Shown here: one piece after another, positions 48,674 through 57,860 of the stretch
Position numbering within the stretch: position 1 is the stretch's first letter
How the letters are laid out: every line of letters begins with the position of its first letter
Assembly: GCA_900770945.1 (NCBI GenBank)
Contig: CAAGME010000048.1
Location: 1-64,000, forward strand
Direction of reading: 5' to 3'
Origin: Clostridia bacterium
Lineage (GTDB): Bacteria; Bacillota; Clostridia; Christensenellales; Borkfalkiaceae
DNA length: 64,000 nt
Notes under the pieces: generated by a model
Told to the model about the DNA's origin: nothing
The model's input: only the letters and a program-made list of their open reading frames with translations
Database searches by the model: none
Made by a program: the position numbers and the translations under genes

Positions 48674-51118
48674 TTAAGATATGAATTCTATTTCGCCGTT
48701 TTCTGCCGTTGCCCTCACACGCCCGTTCTTTTTGACTTCGCCTAAAATAAGTTTTTCCGAAAGCGGGTCCTCCACAAGCTTGCGTACCGTTCTCTTCAAC
48801 GGTCTTGCTCCGTACTCGTTGTTAAAACCGCTGTCGAGAATAACCTCTTCCAAAGCCTCGTCATAGGTAAAAGAAATACCCATTTTTGCAAGGCGCGCTC
48901 GCAAATTATCGAGAATAATGGTAACGATTGCGCGACATTCTTCCCTCGAAAGTTTTTCAAACACGATTATATCGTCGATTCTGTTTAAAAATTCGGGCTT
49001 GAATGTTTTTCTCAGTGCAAAATTCACCCTTTCGCGCAAGCCTTCCTCGTCGTCGAAATCATTCGATTCGTCGGCGATTTTCGAAGCCCCCGCATTAGAT
49101 GTCATTATTATAACCGTGTTTTTAAAGTCTACGGTTCTACCTTTGCTGTCGGTTAGTCTGCCATCGTCGAATATCTGTAACATTATGTTAAAAACATCCG
49201 AATGGGCTTTTTCCACTTCGTCGAACAAAACGACGGAATAAGGTTTTCTCCTAACCTTTTCGGTGAGTTGCCCTTCCTCTTCGTATCCGACGAAGCCCGG
49301 GGGCGCGCCGATGAGCTTGTTGACGCTGTTTTTTTCCATATATTCGCTCATATCTATTCTTATGAGCATATCCTCGTCGCCGAAAAGAGCTTCCGCAAGA
49401 GCCTTTGTAAGTTCGGTTTTTCCTACGCCGGTAGGTCCGACGAACAAGAACGTTCCTATCGGTCTCGACGGGTCTTTAATGCCGGACATAGCGCGACGGA
49501 TTGCTCGCGATACGGCTTTAACGGCGTTGTTCTGACCGATAACGCGCTTATGGAGTTCGTCTTCTAACCGCATAAGCTTTTCCGTTTCGCTTTCCGTGAG
49601 GCGAGCTACGGGGATTCCCGTGCGCTCTTCAACCACCTTGGCTATATCCTCGGCGTCTATAAAAGCGTTTTCGTGCGCGCGCCGCTTTAATTCGCGATCG
49701 TAAAGGTCGTCAAGCTCGGAATTGAGCTTTTTTATCTTTTCGGCAAGCAACTTGACGTCTTTTCCCGAAGCGGCGGCATAATCGTATTCGCGTATAGTCG
49801 AGCGAAGCTCCGATTCCTTACCCCTGACGTCTTCTGCGGGCGCGTCGGCGGCAAGCCTTGCCCTCGCGCAAGCTTCGTCAATCAAATCTATTGCCTTGTC
49901 CGGCAAAAACTTGTCGGAAATATATCTGTCCGAAAGGTTCGCAGCCGCCGATATAGCCTCGTCCGTTATATCGACTTTATGATGCGCTTCAAACTTATTC
50001 TGAAGCCCCTTCATGATTTTTATACTGTCTTCGACCGACGGCGGTTCTACGAGTATCGTTTGAAAGCGCCTTTCGAGAGCGGGATCTTTTTCAAGATATT
50101 TTCTGTATTCGGCGATGGTCGTCGCTCCGATAAGCTTAATATCGCCGCGAGCCATTGCCGGCTTCAATATCTCCGCCGCACCGCTGTCTCCTCCGCGGTC
50201 GCCGGATACGAGCGTGTGTATTTCGTCTATAAAAAGTATAACGTTTTCATGCTCTTTAACAAAATCGAGAATAGCCTTAAACCTCTCCTCGAATTCTCCG
50301 TGGTACTTAGCCCCGGCAACAACGGCTGCCATATCGAGCGAAAAAATTCTTTTCCCTTTAAGGGGCAGAGGAACGTTTCCTCTTGCTATTCTAATCGCAA
50401 GCCCTTCAACGACCGCGCTTTTTCCCGTACCCGGTTCGCCGATCAGCAAGGGGTTGTTTTTTTGTCTTCTCGAAAGCGTGTTGATAATTCGCTCCGTCTC
50501 CTTTTCTCTTCCGATAACGGGGTCGAGCCGTCCTTTTTCCGCGCGTTCCGTCAAATCTATACCGTAACCGTTCAAAGGCGTATCGTCGAAACTGAAATCA
50601 CATTCGGTAACGCTCGATTGGAATTGTTGAATATCGTTTTGAACGTCTTCTTCTAAAGCGGTTCTTGCGCTCGCGCCGAGTTTTTCCACCTTTTCGCGCG
50701 CGGCGGATACAAGCCCGTTATAATCGGGCGAAAGACTTTGTATTATGCTGTTTGCAACGTTATCGCTCGAAAGCACGGCTAAAAGATAATGGTCCGTCGA
50801 TATAAACTTACAGGAAGTCTCGTCCGATATTTTTGTGGCAAGGTTTATGGCATGATTCATTCGGGCGGAAAACATTCTGTCGCCCTCCTGAGAAAAACTT
50901 TCCCTTCTCACCTGGGCTTCGAAAGCCGTTTCGCTTACTCCGAAGTATCTCAAAAGCTCCGCCGGACCTCCGCGCATTCTCAAAAGCGCGATAATCGTAA
51001 ATTCAGTCGCGATAAAACGAGCGTTATACTCCCGCCGAGCAATCGTCAGAGAAAGCTTTAACATTCCGTTGAATTCTTCGGTCGCTCTATCGACCGGGTT
51101 GTCAGGATTGAAGTTCAT
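48674..51118 (-). CDS. clpC: ClpC-type AAA+ protein unfoldase
   Basis: An 814-residue Hsp100 ATPase working with McsA/McsB on damaged or arginine-phosphorylated proteins. N-domain repeats at about 1-145; first AAA+ domain with Walker A GEPGTGKS and Walker B LFIDEIHTL; a middle coiled-coil of about 50 residues; second AAA+ domain with GPTGVGKTELTKAL and VVLFDEVEKAH, plus the sensor/arginine region FKPEFLNRIDD. The loop that contacts ClpP usually holds a hydrophobic-Gly-Phe tripeptide (VGF/IGF) between TSNAGA and FKPEF; here the aligned residues are SNDF, with no such tripeptide. It is last in the mcsA-mcsB-clpC operon after an 85-nt gap. Confidence 0.95.
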   Translation of the reverse strand: MNFNPDNPVDRATEEFNGMLKLSLTIARREYNARFIATEFTIIALLRMRGGPAELLRYFGVSETAFEAQVRRESFSQEGDRMFSARMNHAINLATKISDETSCKFISTDHYLLAVLSSDNVANSIIQSLSPDYNGLVSAAREKVEKLGASARTALEEDVQNDIQQFQSSVTECDFSFDDTPLNGYGIDLTERAEKGRLDPVIGREKETERIINTLSRRQKNNPLLIGEPGTGKSAVVEGLAIRIARGNVPLPLKGKRIFSLDMAAVVAGAKYHGEFEERFKAILDFVKEHENVILFIDEIHTLVSGDRGGDSGAAEILKPAMARGDIKLIGATTIAEYRKYLEKDPALERRFQTILVEPPSVEDSIKIMKGLQNKFEAHHKVDITDEAISAAANLSDRYISDKFLPDKAIDLIDEACARARLAADAPAEDVRGKESELRSTIREYDYAAASGKDVKLLAEKIKKLNSELDDLYDRELKRRAHENAFIDAEDIAKVVEERTGIPVARLTESETEKLMRLEDELHKRVIGQNNAVKAVSRAIRRAMSGIKDPSRPIGTFLFVGPTGVGKTELTKALAEALFGDEDMLIRIDMSEYMEKNSVNKLIGAPPGFVGYEEEGQLTEKVRRKPYSVVLFDEVEKAHSDVFNIMLQIFDDGRLTDSKGRTVDFKNTVIIMTSNAGASKIADESNDFDDEEGLRERVNFALRKTFKPEFLNRIDDIIVFEKLSREECRAIVTIILDNLRARLAKMGISFTYDEALEEVILDSGFNNEYGARPLKRTVRKLVEDPLSEKLILGEVKKNGRVRATAENGEIEFIS

Positions 51119-51203
51119 AGTAAAATTTCCGATTTCAATAGTCGTTTATTAGTTTCTTAGTTGCGTACAATGTTTTTGCCTTTCAAGGGCTCGAAAACGC
51201 GCT

Positions 51204-52205
51204 TTATTTTGCGGCTCGCACACCTAAGCTCAAAATTGCTTTATTGACAAATTCCGCACGTCGCTCGTCTTCGTTTATACTCTTTAGGTTTGGTACGAGC
51301 AACAAAGTCGCGCTTCTTGCCGAAACCATAACGTCGTCGATACCGCTCGGGTAATCGGCTTTTAATACGTTCAAAGCAAGACCTAATTTAACCTTCGCCG
51401 CAAGATCGGCAAATTCGGCGTAATCTAATTTTTTGCAATTTGCGAGTATACCGTAAGCTCTCAGACAAGCGTCGGAAAAATCGACTTCGTTATCGGAATA
51501 CAAGGCTCGACGTTCCTCGCGTTCGGCGACTTCCACACTCTTAACGAAGCTCGTAACACGTTCTATTATCTCCGTTTCCGTAACGCCGTAAGTAATTTCG
51601 TTGCTGATTTGAAAAAGCGAGCAATCGCCGCCGCTGCCTTCGCCGTACGCGCCTCTCACGGTCAACCCCGCCGAGCGGGCTTTTCTCGTAATTTCGCCCG
51701 TTTCGCCCGAATATGCGAGCGCAGGCAGAAAAAGCATTGCGGAAGCCCTCATTCCCGTTCCTACGTTCGTGGGGCATGTAGTCAGAAACCCGAATTTGCC
51801 TTTTGCAAAACGCAAGTTGTTGTTGAGAACGTTATCGAGCGTTTTTAAACGCGAATAAACGCTTTTTAAGCTAAGCCCCGCAGCAAAACACTGTTCGCGC
51901 AAATGGTCTTCTTCGTTTATCATGACGGAAACGGTTTCGTCCGACGAGGAAGCAAGCGCGCCCCTCGGGCTTTTTACGAGAGCAGACGAAACGAGGTATC
52001 TTTCGACGAACGAAAGCTTCTTTTCTTCCGTCAGGCTCCGCATCTCGGTAAACGTAAACCCGCCTATCGCGCCGAGTATTCTTTTAACCAAAGCCGTGAC
52101 GCGGTCTTCGGCGGCGGTGTCTCGTATAACGGGTGAAAAACCGATACCGGAAAGATTGCGGGCAAGCCGCACGCGAGAGGAAACGATTACGGAAGTATCA
52201 ATCAT
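51204..52205 (-). CDS. mcsB: Protein arginine kinase McsB
   Basis: McsB phosphorylates arginines on proteins, marking them for ClpCP. The 333-residue protein is a guanidino-kinase relative with SSRVRLARNL at the N-terminus (nucleotide-binding arginines), the FGFLTTCPTNVGTG catalytic cysteine region (about 150-163) and a later SNEITYGVTE segment, and a RSATLLL-type end. Length is slightly below the usual 355. It overlaps mcsA by 8 nt and AGAGGGTG lies before its ATG. Confidence 0.95.
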   Translation of the reverse strand: MIDTSVIVSSRVRLARNLSGIGFSPVIRDTAAEDRVTALVKRILGAIGGFTFTEMRSLTEEKKLSFVERYLVSSALVKSPRGALASSSDETVSVMINEEDHLREQCFAAGLSLKSVYSRLKTLDNVLNNNLRFAKGKFGFLTTCPTNVGTGMRASAMLFLPALAYSGETGEITRKARSAGLTVRGAYGEGSGGDCSLFQISNEITYGVTETEIIERVTSFVKSVEVAEREERRALYSDNEVDFSDACLRAYGILANCKKLDYAEFADLAAKVKLGLALNVLKADYPSGIDDVMVSARSATLLLVPNLKSINEDERRAEFVNKAILSLGVRAAK

Positions 52206-52494
52206 CGTTCACCCTCTGTAGCCCTGCTATCAAAGGCTTTAGTTCTTGCTCGAAGCTTGTATAGCAATCTTCGCAACCGACGAGAAGCGTTTCCGAAATC
52301 TCACCGAACGTTCTGCCGCAAGTTCTGCATTTTTTATTCGGCACGACGTAAAAAAGTTCAAAGAACGTTTGGTCGCTCAGCCCGTAAGCTTTATATTCGC
52401 ATTCAGCGCAGACTTCGCCCGTAACATACAGACTGCCAAGCCTACGCTCAACCCTTTCGGTCGCCGCGTTTTTATGACAAATCGGACAAACCAT
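52198..52494 (-). CDS. mcsA: McsA, short zinc-finger activator of McsB
   Basis: A 98-residue protein with four CxxC pairs (CPIC, CAEC, CRTC, CEDC), the zinc-binding part of McsA that activates McsB. The usual C-terminal UVR segment present in about 180-residue homologues is missing: the protein ends soon after the fourth pair. The upstream ctsR gene typical of this operon is also absent, and no CtsR heptad pair is seen near the promoter. Confidence 0.9.
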   Translation of the reverse strand: MVCPICHKNAATERVERRLGSLYVTGEVCAECEYKAYGLSDQTFFELFYVVPNKKCRTCGRTFGEISETLLVGCEDCYTSFEQELKPLIAGLQRVNDD

Positions 52495-52543
52495 TTTTAC
52501 TATCGCCGCCTTAGTTTTATCTTAGCACTTTTATGCTATTATC

Positions 52544-52572
52544 ATTATACCATGTTAAAGCCTTAAAGTAAA
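52544..52572 (-). promoter_or_regulatory. Promoter of the mcsA-mcsB-clpC operon
   Basis: Minus-strand TTTACT (52567-52572) and TATAAT (52544-52549) with a 17-bp spacer; a leader of about 45 nt precedes mcsA. No CtsR repeat or CIRCE inverted repeat is visible around it. Confidence 0.65.
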
Positions 52573-52618
52573 TAGGTTTTTGCAGATTTTTTGCCGATTT
52601 TTACAAAAATATAAGGAA

Positions 52619-52674
52619 AACGGCGGGTCTTAAACGCTAAAAGGAATTTCCTTTCGCTCTAAAACACGCCGCTG
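52619..52674 (-). terminator. galU terminator
   Basis: A long hairpin (GGCG..CGCC outer pairs, with an inner AAAGGAAATTCCTTT palindrome) followed on the minus strand by TTTTCC lies directly after the galU stop codon. The stem has internal mismatches. Confidence 0.6.
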
Positions 52675-52677
52675 ATA

Positions 52678-53556
52678 TTAAGATTGAGTTTTTAAAAGCT
52701 CGGTCAAGTACTTTTTAAAGTCCTCGCCTATCTTTTCGTCGCGAAGCCCGAATTCTACGTTTGCCTTTAAAAAGCCGAGTCGGTCGCCCATGTCGTAACG
52801 CGTTCCGATAAACTCATAAGCGTACGCACCGTTATTGCGCGCTTCCTGGTCTAAAGCGTCGGTAAGCTGGTATTCGTTGTTAAGCGTAGGCTTTAAGTTT
52901 TCGAGTATCGAAAAAATTGAGGGAGCAAGTACGTATCTGCCGAGCGGGGCCAGATCGCTTTTGACTTTCTCTATCGGCGGCTTTTCGGTAATGCAGGTAA
53001 CTTCAAGTTCCCTGCCATCCGCCGAAGAATATTCAACCGAAGCATACTTAGGCACGTCCTTTATAGGCACGCGCTTTACGCCGATAACGGTTTTGCCTGT
53101 CTTTTCATATACGTCGACAAGTTGTCCGATTACCGGGCGACCTTCGTTATACATAACGTCGTCGCCGAACATAACGGCAAAAGGCTTGTCCTTAATGTAA
53201 TCCTTTGCCGCCATAACCGCGTCCGCGGAACCGAGCTGGCGAATTTGTTCGACAAAACGAACGTTAAACGACTCCGGGAGTTTGATTGCTTTCAAAAATT
53301 CTTCCTTGCCGCCTTTTTCCAAAACCCTTTCGAGTTCGGGCGCAGGGCGGAAATGATTTTCGATTATTTCTTTTTTCTGTCCGACGACGAAAATAATTTC
53401 CTCGATTCCGCTGTCAATCGCTTCTTTTGCAATAATTTGTATTGCGGGAATATTAAGTATCGGAAGCATCGGCTTAGGAACGGCTTTCGTGAAAGGCAAA
53501 AACCTCGTACCGTATCCCGCAACGGGAATAACGGCTGTTTTAACTTTTTCCATCAT
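52678..53556 (-). CDS. galU: UTP-glucose-1-phosphate uridylyltransferase
   Basis: GalU makes UDP-glucose, the precursor of UDP-galactose and so of the UDP-galactofuranose made by Glf, and of wall glycolipids. The 292-residue protein has GYGTRFLPFTKAVPKPMLPI at the N-terminus (nucleotide-binding loop and lysine), FVEQIRQLGSADAVMAAKDYI, the FGDDV metal motif and ITEKPP. Two consecutive ATGs occur; the second (53553) is at the better distance from AGAGG. Confidence 0.96.
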   Translation of the reverse strand: MMEKVKTAVIPVAGYGTRFLPFTKAVPKPMLPILNIPAIQIIAKEAIDSGIEEIIFVVGQKKEIIENHFRPAPELERVLEKGGKEEFLKAIKLPESFNVRFVEQIRQLGSADAVMAAKDYIKDKPFAVMFGDDVMYNEGRPVIGQLVDVYEKTGKTVIGVKRVPIKDVPKYASVEYSSADGRELEVTCITEKPPIEKVKSDLAPLGRYVLAPSIFSILENLKPTLNNEYQLTDALDQEARNNGAYAYEFIGTRYDMGDRLGFLKANVEFGLRDEKIGEDFKKYLTELLKTQS

Positions 53557-53656
53557 TCAACCTCTTTGTTTCATATTTTTATAAAAACACGCAAAACAAG
53601 GCATTTTGTGCGGGTTTTTAAAAGTTTTTATGTCACGCGTAACTTGCTTTACACTC

Positions 53657-54286
53657 TTACTTCGTGCCGAAAATTCTATCTCCCGCGTCACCGAGACCAG
53701 GGACTATGTAGGCGTGTTCGTTGAGCTTTTCGTCAAGCGCGGCGACGTAGATATCAACGTCCGGATGAGCTTTTTGGAAAGCTTCAACGCCTTCGGGGGC
53801 AGCGATAAGGTTGACAAGCTTAATATCCTTGCAACCTCTGTCTTTTATGAATTGAACGGCAGCAATCGCGCTTCCGCCGGTAGCGAGCATCGGGTCAACG
53901 ACAATTATTCTACGCTCGGTTGCGTCCGCCGGGAGCTTGCAATAATATTCCACGGGCTGATGCGTTTCGGGGTCGCGATAAAGACCTATATGCCCCACTT
54001 TTGCATTGGGAACAAGCGTTAAGATTCCGTTCACCATGCCGAGTCCCGCTCTTAAAATAGGAACTACCGCGATGCTTCTGCCGGAAATTTCATATCCCTT
54101 AGTTTTGCAAATAGGTGTTTCGATATCTATTTCATGTAAAGGAAGATCCCTCGTGACTTCATAAGCCATAAGAAGCGAGATTTCCTCCGCAAGATCTCTG
54201 AAGTCTTTCGTGCTGGTATCTGTGCGACGCATCATGCTGAGCTTATGCGCTATAAGCGGATGGTCTACTACGTAAAGTTTGCTCAT
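53657..54286 (-). CDS. upp: Uracil phosphoribosyltransferase
   Basis: Upp salvages uracil to UMP using PRPP. The 209-residue protein is standard length, with PILRAGLGMVNG, the PRPP-binding VVDPMLATGGSAIAAV motif (about 122-137) and the uracil-binding YIVPGLGDAGDRIFGT near the C-terminus. GGAGG lies before the ATG. It is probably transcribed separately, because the rpiB terminator lies upstream. Confidence 0.97.
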   Translation of the reverse strand: MSKLYVVDHPLIAHKLSMMRRTDTSTKDFRDLAEEISLLMAYEVTRDLPLHEIDIETPICKTKGYEISGRSIAVVPILRAGLGMVNGILTLVPNAKVGHIGLYRDPETHQPVEYYCKLPADATERRIIVVDPMLATGGSAIAAVQFIKDRGCKDIKLVNLIAAPEGVEAFQKAHPDVDIYVAALDEKLNEHAYIVPGLGDAGDRIFGTK

Positions 54287-54359
54287 TGTTTGCCTCCGAA
54301 TTATTGTAAAAAAATTAAATAAAATCGCGTTTATGCGATAAAATTGTCCTAAACTTCAT

Positions 54360-54387
54360 AAAAAAACCGAGAATTTTACTCGGTTTT
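54360..54387 (-). terminator. Terminator of the degV-rpiB operon, containing the rpiB stop codon
   Basis: AAAACCGAG (54363-54371) pairs with CTCGGTTTT (54379-54387) and is followed on the minus strand by a run of seven T. The rpiB stop codon (54376-54378) lies in the loop, so ribosomes finishing rpiB will cover the hairpin. Confidence 0.88.
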
Positions 54388-54834
54388 TCCGTTTTGTTCA
54401 TCCTCTATCGCCATCATTTTTTCAACGCGACGAAGATGTCTGCCGCCTTCGAAACCCGTTTCGAGAAACACTGCGGTTATTCTTTTCATTATTTCCAAAG
54501 TCGTAACGTTCGCACCCATTGCAAGACAGTTGGAATTGTTGTGCCTTCTTGTCATTTCGGCTTGAAAAACATCGGTACAAAGAGCGCATCTGATACCTTT
54601 AACTTTGTTGGCGCAAATAGAAACGCCTACGCCCGTACTGCAAATGAATATACCCTTTTCGCATTCTTCCTGCGCAACTGCTTTCGCCGCGGGATAAACA
54701 AAATCGGGATAATCGCAAGAATCGGTAGAATACGTACCGAAATCGACGACTTGATAGCCGAAATCCTCGGCAAAGGTCATAAGTTCTTTTTTCGCGTTAA
54801 AACCCGCGTGATCGCTTGCAAACGCAATTTTCAT
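54376..54834 (-). CDS. rpiB: Ribose-5-phosphate isomerase B
   Basis: RpiB interconverts ribose-5-phosphate and ribulose-5-phosphate. The 152-residue protein has the start IAFASDHAGF, DFGTYSTDSCDYPD, the active-site Cys in ICSTGVGVSICANK (about residue 65) and RHNNSNCLAMGAN. GGAGG precedes the ATG, which overlaps the phosphatase stop by one base. The downstream upp salvage gene uses the ribose-phosphate branch as PRPP. Confidence 0.97.
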   Translation of the reverse strand: MKIAFASDHAGFNAKKELMTFAEDFGYQVVDFGTYSTDSCDYPDFVYPAAKAVAQEECEKGIFICSTGVGVSICANKVKGIRCALCTDVFQAEMTRRHNNSNCLAMGANVTTLEIMKRITAVFLETGFEGGRHLRRVEKMMAIEDEQNGKTE

Positions 54835-55301
54835 TATTTTATACCTCCGTTTTTCCGACGTTCATCATCAATTATTTCCGTTATCATATCGGCAAGCAAT
54901 GCCGCATAATTTTTCAACTTCAAAGCGCAATCGGCGTACGCCTCTTCGCCTTTCCCGTAAGGGTCGTCTAAGCCGCAACCGAAAAGCTGTTCAAACGAGT
55001 ACGCGTTTTTGATTTGCCTGACTAATACTTCTTTAAGCACGTCTTCCGTAACGGCAATAATCGCCGATTGTTTTAATGCGGAAGACTTAGTGAGTTTTTT
55101 CGGTTTGAAAGCCGTTATTTTAACGTTCAGCTTTTCAAGTTCTCTTTTTGCGTAAGGATTGATTTCCTTTTCCGTAGGATTCAGTCCGTAACTCGTAACC
55201 GCAACGCCTTTAATTTTTCTGCGTTTCAATTCGTCTTTCAAAATAAACATAGCCATAGGGCTGCGACATGTGTTTCCTACACAGACGAACGCAATTTTCA
55301 T
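54834..55301 (-). CDS. Low-molecular-weight protein tyrosine phosphatase
   Basis: About 155 residues of the LMW-PTP family (YwlE type). The active-site loop VCVGNTCRSPMA (C-x5-R-S) is right at the N-terminus and the acid loop DDPYGKG (Asp pair) lies near residue 110. In Bacillus the homologue YwlE is an arginine phosphatase that opposes McsB; the presence of McsB in this window makes that role plausible here. The ATG at 55301 places the catalytic loop in the usual position; starts 12 or 24 nt further upstream are possible and no start has a clear ribosome site. Confidence 0.88.
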   Translation of the reverse strand: MKIAFVCVGNTCRSPMAMFILKDELKRRKIKGVAVTSYGLNPTEKEINPYAKRELEKLNVKITAFKPKKLTKSSALKQSAIIAVTEDVLKEVLVRQIKNAYSFEQLFGCGLDDPYGKGEEAYADCALKLKNYAALLADMITEIIDDERRKNGGIK

Positions 55302-55321
55302 TTTTACGCTCATTTTAAAAA

Positions 55322-56317
55322 TCAACCGAAAGCTTTAAGGAATCTGTTTTCTACGCTTAAACAAACCTCGTCCGCGATTTCAAACCTTATCCCTATTAGT
55401 ATATCGTATTTTTCGCCTTCATGCAAGCAGTAATACAGCCTTGATGCCATTTCTTTGCCGTTTTTTCCTAAATTAAGCAAATTGCAACCGTCAAAATAAT
55501 TTTTTAACGAATCATCGCATAGAATACAAGCCGTTTTTCCGTCCGCAACGTAACTTAGGTACAACTTTTTCGCTTGTTCTATCTCCTCGCGGTTATAGAG
55601 CGCGGTTTTTGTGTTAGGGCAGTAATGCCTGTATTTTGTCCCCGGCGAGCGTTTGTTAAGCTCGGAATCGGAAGAAGCATAGGTGCATTTGCCGACGATT
55701 TTTTCAACCATATCGGCAGTAACAAGCCCTTTACGCAAGATAACGGGATATTCGCCGGTAACATCCATAACGGTGGATTCTATACCGCCGTCGGAGCGCC
55801 CGCCGTCGAGTATCATAGGTATCTTATCCTTGAAATCATTATAGACATGCATCGCCGTGACGGGGCTTGTGTGCTTGGATATATTAGCCGACGGAGCGGC
55901 AACGGGGACGCTCACCGCCCTCAAAAAAGCTTGTGCGCCCGCATGAGACGGAACGCGAATGGCAAGCGTTTCAAGCCCGCATGAAACATACCCGCTTACG
56001 ACGTTTTTGCTTCTGTAAACCAAAGTCAAAGGTCCGGGCAAAAATGCGTCGCGTATTTTTTTTACGTACGGCTCGTCGTCGTAAACAAGTTTACTTATAT
56101 CGTATTCCGGCGGAACGTGAACGATGAGCGGATTGTCGAGCGGGCGACCTTTTGCCGTGTACACAGCCTTTATCGCTTCATCGCTCAAAGCGTTCGCTCC
56201 AAGCCCGTAAACCGTTTCGGTAGGGAATGCCACGAGCTTATCATGCGTGACGTAATCTTTCGCAATTTTTAAGCTTTCATCAGTGATTTTGTAAATTATT
56301 TTATTTTCGGAAAACAT
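55322..56317 (-). CDS. L-threonylcarbamoyladenylate synthase (Sua5/YwlC type)
   Basis: This enzyme makes threonylcarbamoyl-AMP for t6A37 tRNA modification. The protein of about 331 residues has the YrdC domain (about 8-205; PTETVYGLGANAL, KGRPLDNPLIVHV, SANISKHTSP) and the C-terminal Sua5 domain (about 215-331). The ATG at 56317 starts right after the dnaB stop; the in-frame extension upstream overlaps dnaB and is not family-like. It belongs to the degV-pepF-dnaB-sua5-ptp-rpiB operon. Confidence 0.94.
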   Translation of the reverse strand: MFSENKIIYKITDESLKIAKDYVTHDKLVAFPTETVYGLGANALSDEAIKAVYTAKGRPLDNPLIVHVPPEYDISKLVYDDEPYVKKIRDAFLPGPLTLVYRSKNVVSGYVSCGLETLAIRVPSHAGAQAFLRAVSVPVAAPSANISKHTSPVTAMHVYNDFKDKIPMILDGGRSDGGIESTVMDVTGEYPVILRKGLVTADMVEKIVGKCTYASSDSELNKRSPGTKYRHYCPNTKTALYNREEIEQAKKLYLSYVADGKTACILCDDSLKNYFDGCNLLNLGKNGKEMASRLYYCLHEGEKYDILIGIRFEIADEVCLSVENRFLKAFG

Positions 56318-56318
56318 C

Positions 56319-57809
56319 TTAAAAAACGTCCTCGTCATCCTCGGGAATCGCGCTTGAAAGGCTTGAAAGCTCGCTCTCGTCAAGTGAAGAATAACTCTCT
56401 TCTGCCCGCGGAGCGTCGGCTTCCTCGCGGCGTCTGTCCTCAGCCGTCGGAGGAGTGGGTCTTCCCTCGTAGCCCGTCATATTGACAAATTTAACGAATT
56501 CGCCCTTGAAGAGAACCTTAAAGCTGTCAATCATACCGTTTCTGTTCTTAGCAACGATAACGTCCGTTTCCATAGGCTTATTGCCTTGCCCCTCTTTCGG
56601 GCCCTCTACCATATCCGGCTTATGAAGGAATATTACGAGGTCGGCGTCTTGTTCGATTGCGCCCGATTCGCGAAGGTCGGACAAAATAGGTCTGCCGTCC
56701 TTTCTTCCCGTCGATTGACGAGAAAGCTGCGAGAGTGCAACCACGGGAACATCGAGTTCCTTTGCGATCATCTTTAAGTTTCTTGAAATGTCGGTTACTT
56801 CTTGCTGTCTGCTCTCCACGCCCTTTTTAGCAGAATTCATAAGCTGAATATGGTCGACGACAATCATATCGAGTCCGTAACGCATTTTCATTCTGCGACA
56901 CTTCGACAAAATATCGGTCGGCGTTACCATAGAACTTTCGTCGACGTAAATTTTAGCGTTGTTTAAAAGCTTTTGAGCTTCCCACAATCTTTTTAAGGAT
57001 TCGGGGTCTTTTTCGGTAAGTCTGCCTTTTAAAGCGTCGTCCATTCTGACGTTTGCAACGGAGCAGAGCATACGCTGAGCAAGCTCTTCCCTCGTCATTT
57101 CGAGTGCAAACACGGCAACAGCCGCGTCTTGCTTCATGGCAAGGTTTTCGACGATATTCATAACAAACGTTGTTTTACCTACGGACGGGCGCGCGGCAAT
57201 TATAACAAGGTTACCCTTATGTAACCCGTTGGTCAAAAAGTCAAGACGAGTAAACCCCGTTTTCAATCCGGTGAAAAAACTCTTATCTTTTTCAAGTTTT
57301 TCAAACCTATCGAGAACAGGCTGAAAATATCCGCCTATTTTTTCAAGACCCTTTCTTTCATTGCTTTCGGATATATCGAAAATAAGCTTTTCCGCCTGCG
57401 TAAGCGACTTTTGACTATCAATACTCGTCATAGCGTCTTCGATAATGGCGTTTGAAGAGTTTATAAGTCGCCTTAAAACACCGTCGCGCAAGACGATGTC
57501 GAGGTACTGTCGATAGTTCGCCGACGACGGCACGGTACGCGTAAGCTCGGTAAGATAAGCAATCCCGCCGGCGTCTTCGAGCGTACCGTTTTTTTGCATA
57601 AGGTCGGCAAGCGTAACAAGATCGACGGGCTTATTTGTTGCGGCAATATCCTTTATCGCGGTAATTATCTTTTTGTGAGATTCGACAAGAAAATCGCTTT
57701 CATGAAGTTCCGCGGCGATATCCGTCTGAACGGTCTGATCGATAAGTATGCACCCGAGAACGGATTGTTCCGCTTCGAGGTTGTATGGCATTTTATTGCT
57801 TTTAGGCAT
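56319..57809 (-). CDS. dnaB: Replicative DNA helicase
   Basis: DnaB is the hexameric helicase of the replication fork. The 496-residue protein has the N-terminal domain (about 1-100; PYNLEAEQSVLGCIL) and the RecA-like C-terminal domain with Walker A ARPSVGKTTF (near residue 206; SVGKT instead of SMGKT), Walker B MIVVDHIQLM, and the conserved LSQLSRQ and LSDLRESGAIEQDAD. The acidic C-terminal tail (about 445-496) is somewhat long. AAAGGG lies before the ATG. Confidence 0.97.
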   Translation of the reverse strand: MPKSNKMPYNLEAEQSVLGCILIDQTVQTDIAAELHESDFLVESHKKIITAIKDIAATNKPVDLVTLADLMQKNGTLEDAGGIAYLTELTRTVPSSANYRQYLDIVLRDGVLRRLINSSNAIIEDAMTSIDSQKSLTQAEKLIFDISESNERKGLEKIGGYFQPVLDRFEKLEKDKSFFTGLKTGFTRLDFLTNGLHKGNLVIIAARPSVGKTTFVMNIVENLAMKQDAAVAVFALEMTREELAQRMLCSVANVRMDDALKGRLTEKDPESLKRLWEAQKLLNNAKIYVDESSMVTPTDILSKCRRMKMRYGLDMIVVDHIQLMNSAKKGVESRQQEVTDISRNLKMIAKELDVPVVALSQLSRQSTGRKDGRPILSDLRESGAIEQDADLVIFLHKPDMVEGPKEGQGNKPMETDVIVAKNRNGMIDSFKVLFKGEFVKFVNMTGYEGRPTPPTAEDRRREEADAPRAEESYSSLDESELSSLSSAIPEDDEDVF

Positions 57810-57860
57810 AACTTTTACCCTTTGTAAGCTTTTTATATTTTTATGAGTACGAGCAAATAA

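Noticed and set aside
52495..52677. CtsR or CIRCE heat-shock operator before mcsA
   Set aside because: No GGTCAAA-type heptads or CIRCE inverted repeat could be found near the -35/-10 pair.
54321..54345. Hairpin before upp as PyrR-type attenuator or riboswitch
   Set aside because: Only a 5-bp stem (ATCGC/GCGAT) without a proper antiterminator alternative or the PyrR-binding conserved bases is visible.
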